Notes: generated by a model not told the origin, from the sequence alone. DNA of 64,000 bases from Pandoraea horticolens (GCF_902459555.1 NZ_CABPSM010000015.1:86417-150416), one strand, 5' to 3'; counted from the stretch's first letter, positions 49,742 to 57,294 are shown. A program made the numbers and translations.

Positions 49742-51334
49742 TCATAGCGTTTGTGGATCGGTGGGCTGCCGACTGAATAGCACGTTTTCGATAGCAAAGC
49801 CATCCAGTCCAGCCTTGTCCGCGTACCGAACAAGGTCGGAAGTTCGATTGATAAAGCCAGTGCCGTTGAAGTTCAATGATGTATTACATAGCACGCCGAA
49901 ATCGGTCATCCCCTTGAACTTTAATAGCAACCGATACAACAAAGGATTCTGTGCGGCATTCACAGACTGAACCCGAGACGACCCATCAACGTGGGTAATA
50001 GCCCGCAACCGGTCAGGGGTTTTCACCTTGCAGAAATAGAGCATGTACGGGCTTGGACGCTCCAGATCAAAGTGGGTCGCAATCTCCTCCTCTAAGCAGA
50101 CGGGGGCGATTGGACGGAATGCTTCTCGTTGCTTGATTGCGTTGAGCCGGTCTAACATCGTTCTGTTGAATGGTGCAGCAAGAATGGAACGGTTGCCCAA
50201 CGCTCGCGGTCCCATCTCGGCGCGGCCGGCAACCCACCCCAGCACTTTGCCACGCCGCAACGCGTCCGCAATTGCATCGGTTCCACCCGGTACGCGAGTA
50301 AATGAACCCAGTTGACGCGCCGTTGCATATCCCAAGTCATCCACGAATGGCTGGCCGCAATAGACATCCCAGCCAAGTTTTGCGTTGCCTGTGAGCAGCC
50401 ATTGTGCATCGGCTGCCGATCCGAGCGCGGAACCGACATCATTGGCGCATGGTGGGACGAACACGTCGGTGAACAGCTCGGAATCCAACCAACGGCGATT
50501 CCATTCGCAGTTGAGCCCACATCCGCCCCCAATCAATAGGGGGCGCTTCTCCTGCACCACTGGTTCCACAGCTTGGAGAAATGTGTGGAAGATCCTGTCG
50601 GATACCAAACGTGCCACCCGCCCCGCCTGCTCAGACTCTAGCCCGCAATTGTAGACGTCCAGATGCCGGAAATCCGACTTGTGGAAAGAAGGTTCTGACA
50701 GCGGCTTAGCGAAGATACTGTCTAACAACTTCGCCTCGTCGTGAGACGGAACTGTCGGTGGCGAATATGCAGCGAGTGCCATCAGCTTACCCGCGTCGCT
50801 CAGCCGAATTTGCCCTCGCGCGAGTGCGAATGTTGGGTCGAGCAGGCCATAAGCAAACGCATAGCGGATGCCTGGACCGACCATAATGTGGGCGAGGCGC
50901 TGTATGCCGAGAGAAGAGTCGATCGAGTAGAACGCACCGATATGCCCCTCCCAGATAAGCGCGTAGCATGGTTCGCCCTGAGGAAAAGGGGATAGCGCGT
51001 ACGCACTCAATAAATGGGAACGCTCGTGCGACGAACTGATCCGTCGGACAGGTTGCCCAAAGCACATCCCTTTCGATACAAGCGGTGGTTCAAGGCCCAA
51101 ATACCCGGCCCCGATGGCTCGACCTTCAGGGTCGGCACCATGAGACCAACCGCTGGTCACCAAAACGTCCGGCACCTCCGACACGTGTTGCATTGCGTCC
51201 AGAAAGTCGGTGGCCCCGATCTGAGCATATCGCATGCCGGAGTCCTTCTCCGCTTCGAAGGAGAACTCAAGGCGACCGTCGACAACATACGCCAGACTAC
51301 CGTCGTGGCCGGGCTTTATTGAAAGCAGGCGCAT
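49742..51334 (-). CDS. NodU/TobZ/CmcH-family O-carbamoyltransferase
   Basis: A 530-residue enzyme that should transfer carbamoyl from carbamoyl phosphate, via carbamoyl-AMP, to a hydroxyl group. The N-terminal Kae1-like domain has the metal-binding pair H103-x3-H107 (SSHERSHLLSAYALSPF) and GGGCGLNCEWN near residue 269. The C-terminal YrdC-like half has the signature GRAEMGPRALGNRS (370-383) and NTSLNFNGTGF near 484. All family landmarks are intact. The start ATG shares its A with the TAA stop of the upstream SagB gene (TAATG), a tight translational coupling. The natural acceptor may be a Ser, Thr or Tyr of the 31-residue peptide (inference). Confidence 0.9.
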   Translation of the reverse strand: MRLLSIKPGHDGSLAYVVDGRLEFSFEAEKDSGMRYAQIGATDFLDAMQHVSEVPDVLVTSGWSHGADPEGRAIGAGYLGLEPPLVSKGMCFGQPVRRISSSHERSHLLSAYALSPFPQGEPCYALIWEGHIGAFYSIDSSLGIQRLAHIMVGPGIRYAFAYGLLDPTFALARGQIRLSDAGKLMALAAYSPPTVPSHDEAKLLDSIFAKPLSEPSFHKSDFRHLDVYNCGLESEQAGRVARLVSDRIFHTFLQAVEPVVQEKRPLLIGGGCGLNCEWNRRWLDSELFTDVFVPPCANDVGSALGSAADAQWLLTGNAKLGWDVYCGQPFVDDLGYATARQLGSFTRVPGGTDAIADALRRGKVLGWVAGRAEMGPRALGNRSILAAPFNRTMLDRLNAIKQREAFRPIAPVCLEEEIATHFDLERPSPYMLYFCKVKTPDRLRAITHVDGSSRVQSVNAAQNPLLYRLLLKFKGMTDFGVLCNTSLNFNGTGFINRTSDLVRYADKAGLDGFAIENVLFSRQPTDPQTL

Positions 51335-52398
51335 TACGCCCCCTCGCCAGCGAGTTCCCGAAGCACAGAAAGTGCTTCTCGGGCAACTGCGCCTTTTCCC
51401 TTCCCCGCTCCAAGGAAGAACATGACAGATTCCCTGTCTGCGTCCACCCCGAGCAGTTCGTTGATCTTATGATCTATGAAGTACCCTGTTGGCCACGATT
51501 GGATGCCCCGCGCGGCGCAGACGAGTTGGAAAGTCTGTGTCAGGCAGCCGATGTCGAGCAGTGCGACTCGATAGGCACGGGAATGGGGATACTTCCACCA
51601 CATCTTGTCAAACCGGCATGTCACAAACACGCCGTAGGATAGGTCATTGGCAAAGGTCTGCGCGCAAAGCAGTGACCCGAGCTCATCTGGAGAGAATCCG
51701 TCCTGGATGACAGACAACTCGTGTCGATGTGAGCGGTAGTGGTAAATGCCGGGGGAAAGCCCACCGACCCGCATGGCGACGAGGTACGCTTCGCTCGGGT
51801 GAAGGCCGCCCCCGGACGGTGAGGTCCGTCTGTATCCTATTGGCATTAACCCCTGTGCTTCGAGGTCCTTTCGTGTCTCGCCATGAACGGTGCCGAATGT
51901 GGCCCAGAGTGCGGTTGAGACTTCATTAAGCGGAAGGTCCACTGCATCGAATGAGCGACAAGTCTGCCGTTCATTGAGCGCCTGCCGCAAGGTGGTATCA
52001 CCTAGCGCAGAAAGATCTGGCGAAGGTAAGGCGACTACCTTGCCAGGACGTTCTACCTTAAGTTCGGGGATCTTGTGCGCGATGGACGCACAGTACTCAA
52101 TGTAACCGCGGTAGGCATCGCCTTCCGGCATGGTCTCTCCCGGGCGCAGGCCTATCTGCGTACCGATGTGGAAAATCCTAGAGAGACAGTCCCACCCCCA
52201 TGCGGCGGGGTCAGAACGGTCTAAACAGCCAGATGCCACGATGGTCTTGTCAATGTCGCTGCCGTCAGCAACCGATCCGTTCGACAGCTGAATGATACGC
52301 TCAAGATGCGGGATATCGATCTCGTATTGATCATGCGTGACGTAGTTCCACAGGACCAATTTTCCATCGATGATGCGGAGAAAGACAGACGGCGTCAA
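51334..52398 (-). CDS. SagB-type flavin-dependent dehydrogenase
   Basis: A 354-residue nitroreductase-fold FMN enzyme. The SagB signature RRTSPSGGGLHPSEAY is at residues 190-205, ERQTCRSF at 143-150 and DIGCLTQTFQL at 282-292. An N-terminal domain of about 80 residues (FLRIIDGKLVLWNYVTHD) resembles the extra domain of SagB proteins that can contact peptide substrates. In known RiPP pathways SagB oxidises azolines to azoles after YcaO; no YcaO is here. Start is TTG 52398, preceded at ideal spacing by AGGAGG; the longer frame from 52455 overlaps the upstream hairpin. Confidence 0.88.
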   Translation of the reverse strand: MTPSVFLRIIDGKLVLWNYVTHDQYEIDIPHLERIIQLSNGSVADGSDIDKTIVASGCLDRSDPAAWGWDCLSRIFHIGTQIGLRPGETMPEGDAYRGYIEYCASIAHKIPELKVERPGKVVALPSPDLSALGDTTLRQALNERQTCRSFDAVDLPLNEVSTALWATFGTVHGETRKDLEAQGLMPIGYRRTSPSGGGLHPSEAYLVAMRVGGLSPGIYHYRSHRHELSVIQDGFSPDELGSLLCAQTFANDLSYGVFVTCRFDKMWWKYPHSRAYRVALLDIGCLTQTFQLVCAARGIQSWPTGYFIDHKINELLGVDADRESVMFFLGAGKGKGAVAREALSVLRELAGEGA

Positions 52399-52433
52399 GC
52401 AAACCTCCTGGGATAAAGGGGTGTTGCCAAATG

Positions 52434-52466
52434 CGCCCCGGCGTTGACGTTCCAACCGCCGGGGCG
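52434..52466 (-). promoter_or_regulatory. Intercistronic hairpin between peptide gene and SagB gene
   Basis: Perfect 10-bp inverted repeat CGCCCCGGCG/CGCCGGGGCG with a 13-base loop, 8 bases after the peptide stop. There is no T-run, so it is more likely a partial attenuator or mRNA stabiliser than a full terminator. This is common where a precursor peptide must be made in excess of its enzymes. Confidence 0.8.
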
Positions 52467-52474
52467 TTGTGGTA

Positions 52475-52570
52475 TTACATCCCGCCTCGGGTCAAGGGGG
52501 CAGAATAAACGCTGCTGTAGGCGTCGTTCGACTGGTAGGATAGAGTAGGTTCAAGAGTGATTTTTTTCAT
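52475..52570 (-). CDS. 31-residue putative RiPP precursor peptide
   Basis: A small gene, ATG at 52570 to TAA at 52475, with GGAG six bases upstream of the start. The peptide begins MKKITLEP, has Tyr at 12, 18 and 22 within a Ser/Asn/Asp/Ala-rich stretch (SNDAYSSVYS), and ends APLTRGGM. It contains no Cys. It is the first gene of a tight operon with a SagB dehydrogenase, carbamoyltransferase and MFS exporter, separated from them by a hairpin. A Lys/Glu-containing N-terminal leader and Tyr/Ser/Thr-rich core would fit a modified peptide. I know no named family with this sequence. Alternative: a leader peptide with regulatory function. Confidence 0.75.
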   Translation of the reverse strand: MKKITLEPTLSYQSNDAYSSVYSAPLTRGGM

Positions 52571-52590
52571 AAGTACTCCAAAGGTAATTT

Positions 52591-52652
52591 GCAGCGGGAC
52601 CGCTGCAGTACGACGATAGATAAATTTGGCGAGATCCTGCTAGATTGATCTA
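52591..52652 (-). promoter_or_regulatory. Leader hairpin and candidate operator of the peptide operon
   Basis: GCAGCGG-GA-CCGCTGC (52591-52606) forms a 7-bp hairpin in the 5' leader, 20 bases before the peptide start. Further upstream TAGATTGATCTA (52641-52652) is a 5-bp-arm palindrome in an AT-rich stretch where a promoter must lie. No consensus -35/-10 pair is clear. Confidence 0.5.
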
Positions 52653-52889
52653 TGAATTTTTCATGATTTTTCGGTACCTATAGAACATTTGAGATACGGA
52701 TTTCCGGGGAGCCTACTGAATCATCTGAATCTTCGCCTATTCTCCGAAGAGACCTCAGAAGTCCTTCGCACAAACCCTCCGAAACGATGCGCTAATCATA
52801 CGGCGCACCGAACTTCGTGAACGTTGAAATGTGGTGAAGGACGTTAGGCCGCGCCTTTGAGCAACTCGCAAACGATTGGCAACTCCACA

Positions 52890-52992
52890 GCAGCGCACTG
52901 TGCCGCCACTCGATCCGAGCATCGATTTCTCATTCAGAGCAGCGGTTTAGGTCAGGATGTGGCGGATTTTTCACGAATCCCGGCCGCCCCTC
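52890..52992 (+). repeat. 103-bp inverted repeat, right copy (internal transposon end plus tnpA tail)
   Basis: Nearly identical to the reverse complement of 48235-48337. It encodes the tail QRTVPPLDPSIDFSFRAAV ending at TAG 52948-52950, then the terminal repeat GAGGGGCGGCCGGGATTCGT (read inward from 52992). The two copies bracket the peptide operon with both tnpA tails pointing outward. Confidence 0.92.
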
Positions 52993-53166
52993 AAATTGAT
53001 ATGGGCAAAACCTGATTTTTCGATGAAATTTTGGTGCGATCGGGTCGTGTCCGAATGGACAAACGGTGATTGAATCAATGCTGGGCTGATAACTTATATT
53101 ATCTGCCTGTCAGGATTTTTTGCTCAAACTCCCACTTGTGAAAACGTGTGAGACTTGCCATACGTC

Positions 53167-54837
53167 ATGAAAACACCCACCTTCCCCGATGAAGCGGAAC
53201 TGGCCGCGCTGCGAGCGTGGTACGCCGGGCTGGAAGCGCGCGCGACGGTGTCCCGCTATCTGGCGCACCTGGAGCCGGTGGCCGGGGCGTCGTCGCGCGG
53301 GGTCATCGGGTGCATTCGCCGGCAATTGATCGACTTTGCCAAGGCAAGGCATCGGCCCGACCTCGCCGCAAGCTTCACGCCTCGTCCGTCCAGACGCGCG
53401 GCGCACGCTGTCTCCCGAGCGATCGAGGCACTGCGCCAGTTACCGCTGCCCGTGCCCCAGATCACCGACGCTGTCGATGTATGGTTGCCACCGCGTACGG
53501 TCCGGGCACTCCATGCCCACGGAATTCGGACCTTATCCGACCTGACCGTGCGCATTCCGCGCCGCCGACGCTGGTGGCAAGCGATTGCGGGACTCGGCGT
53601 CGCCGGGGCGCGCCATGTCGAGCGATTCTTTGCGGCACACTCGGCACTGACCGAGCGGGCGCGGGCGTTGATCGTTGCCGCCCCCGACGAGCCCATCGTG
53701 CCATGGGAGCAATTGCGCGTGCCGCACGACGTCGATGGCTCTCGAGGACTGTTCCGTGCGCCGCGATCGACGAGTCTGCTCGACGCGTCGAACGACTACG
53801 AGGCCGTTCAGACGTGGCTATCGCTGCACGAATCGCTCTCCACGCAGCGCGCCTACCGGAAAGAGGCCGAGCGACTGATCCTTTGGGCGATCATCGAGCG
53901 GGGCCGGGCTTTATCCTCGCTCACGACCGACGATGCGATCGCCTATCGCGCGTTCCTGCGCCGGCCAACGCCCCGTGCACGGTGGGTGGGGCCGCCGCGA
54001 CCACGACACAGCCCGGAATGGCGTCCCTTCACCGGCGCACTGTCGGCCCGCTCGGCGGCCTACGCGCTGAACGTGCTTTCCGCCCTGTTTCGCTGGCTGG
54101 TCGAGCAGCGCTACCTCCTCGCCAATCCTTTCGCCGGCGTCAAAGTCAAAGGCCAGACGAGGCGCGCCGGGCTGGATGTCTCGCGCGGCTTCTCCGAAGG
54201 CGAATGGCTGCTAATCCGCACCTTGGCCGATGGCCTCGAATGGTCCTACGGCTGGAGCGAGCCTGCGGCCCAGCGATTGCGATTTCTGTTGGACTTTGGA
54301 TATGCCACCGGCCTACGCGCAGGAGAGCTCGTTGGCGCCACGCTGGGCGATATCCATCCGGGGCAGCAAGGGGAGCATTGGCTCCATGTCGTCGGCAAAG
54401 ACGAAAAACACGGTAAGGTAGTATTGCCACCCTTGGCGCGCTCGGCGCTCGATCAGTATTTGCTGCAACGGGGGCGGCCCGTCACGCCTACGCGGTGGAG
54501 TCCGAAAACCCCGCTTGTTGCGAATCTGGAGGACGACGACGTCTGCATCGAAAGTGCCCGGCTCTGGCGTGTGCTACGATGGTTTTTCACTTTGGCCGCG
54601 GATATCCTACAGGACGAACGGCCAGCCACTGCGGCAAAGCTGTGCTGTGCGAGCCCCCACTGGATAAGGCACACGCACGCCTCGCATGCGCTGGCGCGGG
54701 GCGCTGAGCTCGTCATGGTGAGAGACAACCTACGGCATGCCTCGATCTCGACGACCTCCACCTATTTGCACAGCGACGAAATTCAGCGATCGCGGCAGTT
54801 TGGCTTAGCATTCGGCTCACGTCGCCGTAATCGTTGA
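53167..54837 (+). CDS. DUF3701-type tyrosine recombinase
   Basis: A 556-residue site-specific recombinase. The N-terminal 170 residues (RAWYAGLEARATVSRYLAHL onward) match the DUF3701/phage-integrase N-terminal region, followed by a SAM-like core-binding domain. The catalytic set is complete: Arg in YATGLRAGELVG, Lys in VVGKDEKHGK, HWIRH, LRHAS and the Tyr in TSTYLHSD. It lies between the internal transposon end and the right end, and is GC-richer than its island neighbours. ATG 53167 is preferred to TTG 53155. It may act as the resolvase of the element or be an independent passenger. Confidence 0.9.
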   Translation: MKTPTFPDEAELAALRAWYAGLEARATVSRYLAHLEPVAGASSRGVIGCIRRQLIDFAKARHRPDLAASFTPRPSRRAAHAVSRAIEALRQLPLPVPQITDAVDVWLPPRTVRALHAHGIRTLSDLTVRIPRRRRWWQAIAGLGVAGARHVERFFAAHSALTERARALIVAAPDEPIVPWEQLRVPHDVDGSRGLFRAPRSTSLLDASNDYEAVQTWLSLHESLSTQRAYRKEAERLILWAIIERGRALSSLTTDDAIAYRAFLRRPTPRARWVGPPRPRHSPEWRPFTGALSARSAAYALNVLSALFRWLVEQRYLLANPFAGVKVKGQTRRAGLDVSRGFSEGEWLLIRTLADGLEWSYGWSEPAAQRLRFLLDFGYATGLRAGELVGATLGDIHPGQQGEHWLHVVGKDEKHGKVVLPPLARSALDQYLLQRGRPVTPTRWSPKTPLVANLEDDDVCIESARLWRVLRWFFTLAADILQDERPATAAKLCCASPHWIRHTHASHALARGAELVMVRDNLRHASISTTSTYLHSDEIQRSRQFGLAFGSRRRNR

Positions 54838-54874
54838 ATCGGTTAAAACTGCTTACGAATCATGTGGTTGAGCC

Positions 54875-54912
54875 GCATTTGGCGAAAAATTCACGAATCC
54901 CGGCCAACCCTC
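54875..54912 (+). repeat. Right terminal inverted repeat of the Tn3-derived element
   Basis: Read inward from 54912 it begins GAGGGTTGGCCGGGATTCGT, identical to the left end. It then diverges but retains CGCCA at positions 29-33. The duplication ATATA follows at 54913-54917. Confidence 0.88.
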
Positions 54913-55003
54913 ATATAGACGCTTGCAGCGGACTCCCCGTGAATCCAACACCGATAGGTGAGCTGTTATGGGCATCCGCTACAAGGTATTGCTTTGCGCT
55001 GGT

Positions 55004-56473
55004 TCAATCGTGATGAGAACTGATGGAGACACCCGTCGTTGCCTTGTCGTGCGCTAGACGCTGGTCTAGCTCGCGCAGATGCTGACCAACACTCGACTTG
55101 TTCGGTTGGCGCAGATGGTCGACGAGCTTTTCTAGCTTATCTCCCAGTTTTGTTGATTCAGGTTGCTCTCTCTGTCCACTAATCGCCGCGCCAGCCGCAG
55201 ACCCGGATGCTTGAGTGTCGGTAGCTCCAGTCGATTCCTTTCGGCCGACATCTCCGGAATCGGTTCCGTACCGCCCCGAAGCGACATTGTATTTTTCTGG
55301 GCCCCCTGCAGCACTGGATTCGGGGTGAGTCGGGGATGAAGTGGTGGGCGTATTGTTCGCGACAGGAGCTCCGACAGACAGCGAGGGGGTGGTCGGTGGC
55401 GAGAACGCCGGTGCCTCACCACCACGCCCAGTGGAGGAAACATTCTGGATTGAACCACCACCTGAGAGCTTGTCCATGAACTTGGCCATCGACTTGGGAG
55501 CCTTGCCCGCAGAGGAAACTGCGGCCACTCCACCTGTCGCAGCAGCTGCTCCTGCGGCAGCCCCGGCAGCAGCTGCTGCGGTGAAATCGCTAGGACTTAA
55601 TGACGCGGTTCCAGAGGCAAGCGAGCTGGCGAGCGCATCGCTCTTAAACAACAAGAACGCCAACATCACGTATGCGCCGATACCTTGGACAATCGGACCG
55701 ATGGCATTCGCCAGCCCGTCCGTGACGATCTGCTGCACTGAGATTGCCTTGAGGGCTGACGACAGGAAATCGCTAACGCCACTGAATGCAGCGAGAATCA
55801 CTCCAACCAAGATGATCCGATACACGAGAGAAAGTAGCGATTTGAACGGCGCAATCCCCTGATCTCGAAGAGTGTTTAACCCCAATAACGAGAAGCTCAG
55901 AGGGCTCAACATCGCGATAAGGCCGAGTTCGAGCTGAAGCATGAATATTTTCAGAGCGAAGTACAGTCCTACTATCAGGACAACAAGCATGACGATAACG
56001 ACGATATTCCCAGCTGTACCGCCGACTAGCGGAATTGCACCGACACCGACGGCGAGTGCCGCAGCAACTGCTGCTAGACCAAATGTGTTCTGCATGATCG
56101 AACCCGGCGATGGCATATCGCCAACTAGCCCGAACATCTGATCACCAACTCCCAAGATGAATCGCGGCCCATTGTCTATGATGTAAAGGCAAAAGCCCAC
56201 CCAGGCCACCGCACCGACCAACTTTCCCGTCGCAGTTTGCAGATCTCCATCTCCAAATAGGAGCTTGTAGTTGGTGATGAAGAATTGCAGCGTCGCAAAT
56301 GCGACGAGCCATGAAATGGCTTGTGCGCTTAGTTTGCTGAACGACGGGAGCATTGCCTGTTGAATGGTCCCGGACACATCAATCGTACCGACATCAGGGA
56401 TATCTTGAGCTAGGGTATATTGTGCTGCGATCAATAGAAGCACCGAGGACAAAATTTTCACCAGAGTCTTCAT
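55004..56473 (-). CDS. TrbL/VirB6-like type IV secretion membrane protein (orphan)
   Basis: A 489-residue protein with a signal peptide-like N-terminus (LVKILSSVLLLIAAQYTLAQ) and about six hydrophobic segments between residues 35 and 290. The rest is a low-complexity Ala/Ser/Pro/Thr-rich cytoplasmic or periplasmic tail. This layout matches TrbL/VirB6 proteins, which form the inner-membrane channel of conjugation machines. No other trb/vir genes are in the window. I start at ATG 56473, two bases after the upstream lipoprotein stop, with AAGGTG upstream. The tail could be a cargo-specific extension. Confidence 0.82.
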   Translation of the reverse strand: MKTLVKILSSVLLLIAAQYTLAQDIPDVGTIDVSGTIQQAMLPSFSKLSAQAISWLVAFATLQFFITNYKLLFGDGDLQTATGKLVGAVAWVGFCLYIIDNGPRFILGVGDQMFGLVGDMPSPGSIMQNTFGLAAVAAALAVGVGAIPLVGGTAGNIVVIVMLVVLIVGLYFALKIFMLQLELGLIAMLSPLSFSLLGLNTLRDQGIAPFKSLLSLVYRIILVGVILAAFSGVSDFLSSALKAISVQQIVTDGLANAIGPIVQGIGAYVMLAFLLFKSDALASSLASGTASLSPSDFTAAAAAGAAAGAAAATGGVAAVSSAGKAPKSMAKFMDKLSGGGSIQNVSSTGRGGEAPAFSPPTTPSLSVGAPVANNTPTTSSPTHPESSAAGGPEKYNVASGRYGTDSGDVGRKESTGATDTQASGSAAGAAISGQREQPESTKLGDKLEKLVDHLRQPNKSSVGQHLRELDQRLAHDKATTGVSISSHHD

Positions 56474-56475
56474 GG

Positions 56476-56763
56476 TCAATGCACCTTTTTATACACGTAG
56501 CCGTAGTTGGTAGTGAAGCCATCACCGCTGAGAGTCGCCTCAACCGGATACCCGTCGGCAAACTTGTACTTCAGGGTGCTACCGCTCACCGTGAAATCCG
56601 TTTCTCGGTCGGCAATGCCGGGCACTTTGACCTTGCCGCCCTCGAAGACAAGCGTGGATCCATCTTTGTCGGCATAGGTGCCCGAAATAGTCTGGTGCGT
56701 TGCTTCTCCACAGCCCGATAAGGTAGCTGTGACGAAAAGAAGAGCTGCGACGAAGTTCTTCAT
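56476..56763 (-). CDS. small lipoprotein upstream of trbL-like gene
   Basis: A 95-residue protein with a clear lipoprotein signal: LLFVTATLSGC, lipobox L-S-G-C with the acylated Cys near residue 18. The mature part (GTYADKDGSTLVFEGGKVKV) is a short beta-rich domain. In IncP-type systems a small lipoprotein, TrbK (entry exclusion), lies directly before trbL, and this gene has the same place. The sequence does not allow me to claim TrbK. The stop codon ends two bases before the trbL-like ATG. Confidence 0.8.
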   Translation of the reverse strand: MKNFVAALLFVTATLSGCGEATHQTISGTYADKDGSTLVFEGGKVKVPGIADRETDFTVSGSTLKYKFADGYPVEATLSGDGFTTNYGYVYKKVH

Positions 56764-56774
56764 TAGCTGGCCTC

Positions 56775-56972
56775 TTACGGGGTGTTCCAAGTTGTAGACA
56801 TCCGGCGCCGCAGTACGAGATACGCTTTCGCCGCGATGAAAAGCACTAGGCAAGGCAGAACATTGCTCTTCCAAACTGCCAAGTAGACGGGCAATGCACC
56901 GGCCGCGATTGCAAGTCCTGTGGCCAGTGCCATCTGTACGTGACTCAGAGGCTTCTTCGTTGTGATTTCCAT
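56775..56972 (-). CDS. small two-helix membrane protein
   Basis: A 65-residue protein starting MEITTKKPLSHVQMALATG, with two hydrophobic segments (about 14-32 and 35-53) and a basic C-terminal stretch LRRRMSTTW. AAGGA lies six bases before ATG 56972. The size and place next to the lipoprotein and TrbL-like genes recall VirB2/TrbC or VirB3/TrbD components, but no motif proves this. It appears to be in the same operon (11 bases to the lipoprotein start). Confidence 0.7.
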   Translation of the reverse strand: MEITTKKPLSHVQMALATGLAIAAGALPVYLAVWKSNVLPCLVLFIAAKAYLVLRRRMSTTWNTP

Positions 56973-57014
56973 ACAATTTCCTTCACTCAGTCTTTTGCTG
57001 CAAAAGATCATGAC

Positions 57015-57218
57015 TCAGTTGCCCGCGTCCAATCCAAAAGCATCGCCGTACATTGCAATGAATTGCTGACGTTGGGTCTCGATGTTCGGCATGGCGCGAA
57101 CGAGGGTCGATATTCGATTTTTGTCTGTTTGAATCTGCGACAATATATCGTTCCGATCCTCCGCAGGCAGTTGGTAGCCGGCACAAGAATATTCTGCGGG
57201 TACAATTCGATTAGTCAT
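57015..57218 (-). CDS. hypothetical protein, 67 residues
   Basis: A short soluble protein (MTNRIVPAEYSCAGYQLPAE at the start, then a charged helical QTDKNRISTLVRAMPNIETQ). AAGGAG lies seven bases before ATG 57218, which supports translation. Overlapping frames in this stretch lack such a site. It is upstream of the small membrane gene in the same direction. No family recognised. Confidence 0.65.
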   Translation of the reverse strand: MTNRIVPAEYSCAGYQLPAEDRNDILSQIQTDKNRISTLVRAMPNIETQRQQFIAMYGDAFGLDAGN

Positions 57219-57294
57219 TCTGATCTCCTTGGAAGATCGGCTTGGTTAGCAGCGCTTGGTCATGTCAGTGACCAAGCGCTGCGCATTTCTAGGG

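Larger units (their letters stand above)
48235..54912. mobile_element. Tn3-family-derived transposon (tnpA lost) carrying the peptide operon
   Basis: Both ends begin GAGGGTTGGCCGGGATTCGT reading inward, identical over 20 bp and still alike at positions 29-36 (CGCCA.AT), giving an imperfect repeat of about 38 bp as in Tn3 elements. The element is flanked by the 5-bp duplication ATATA (48230-48234 and 54913-54917), the length Tn3 transposases make. Only tnpA 3'-end remnants remain. Contents are four peptide-operon genes and a DUF3701-type tyrosine recombinase. Movement would need a transposase in trans. Confidence 0.85.

Noticed and set aside
48502..52570. Lasso peptide or lanthipeptide cluster
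   Set aside because: No transglutaminase-like protease, asparagine-synthetase-like cyclase, LanB/LanM or ABC transporter; the peptide has no Cys.
54967..55058. 29-residue ORF (MGIRYKVLL...) with AGGTGA upstream
   Set aside because: Has a fair ribosome site, but overlaps the 3' end of the trbL-like gene on the other strand and has no operon partner or conservation evidence.
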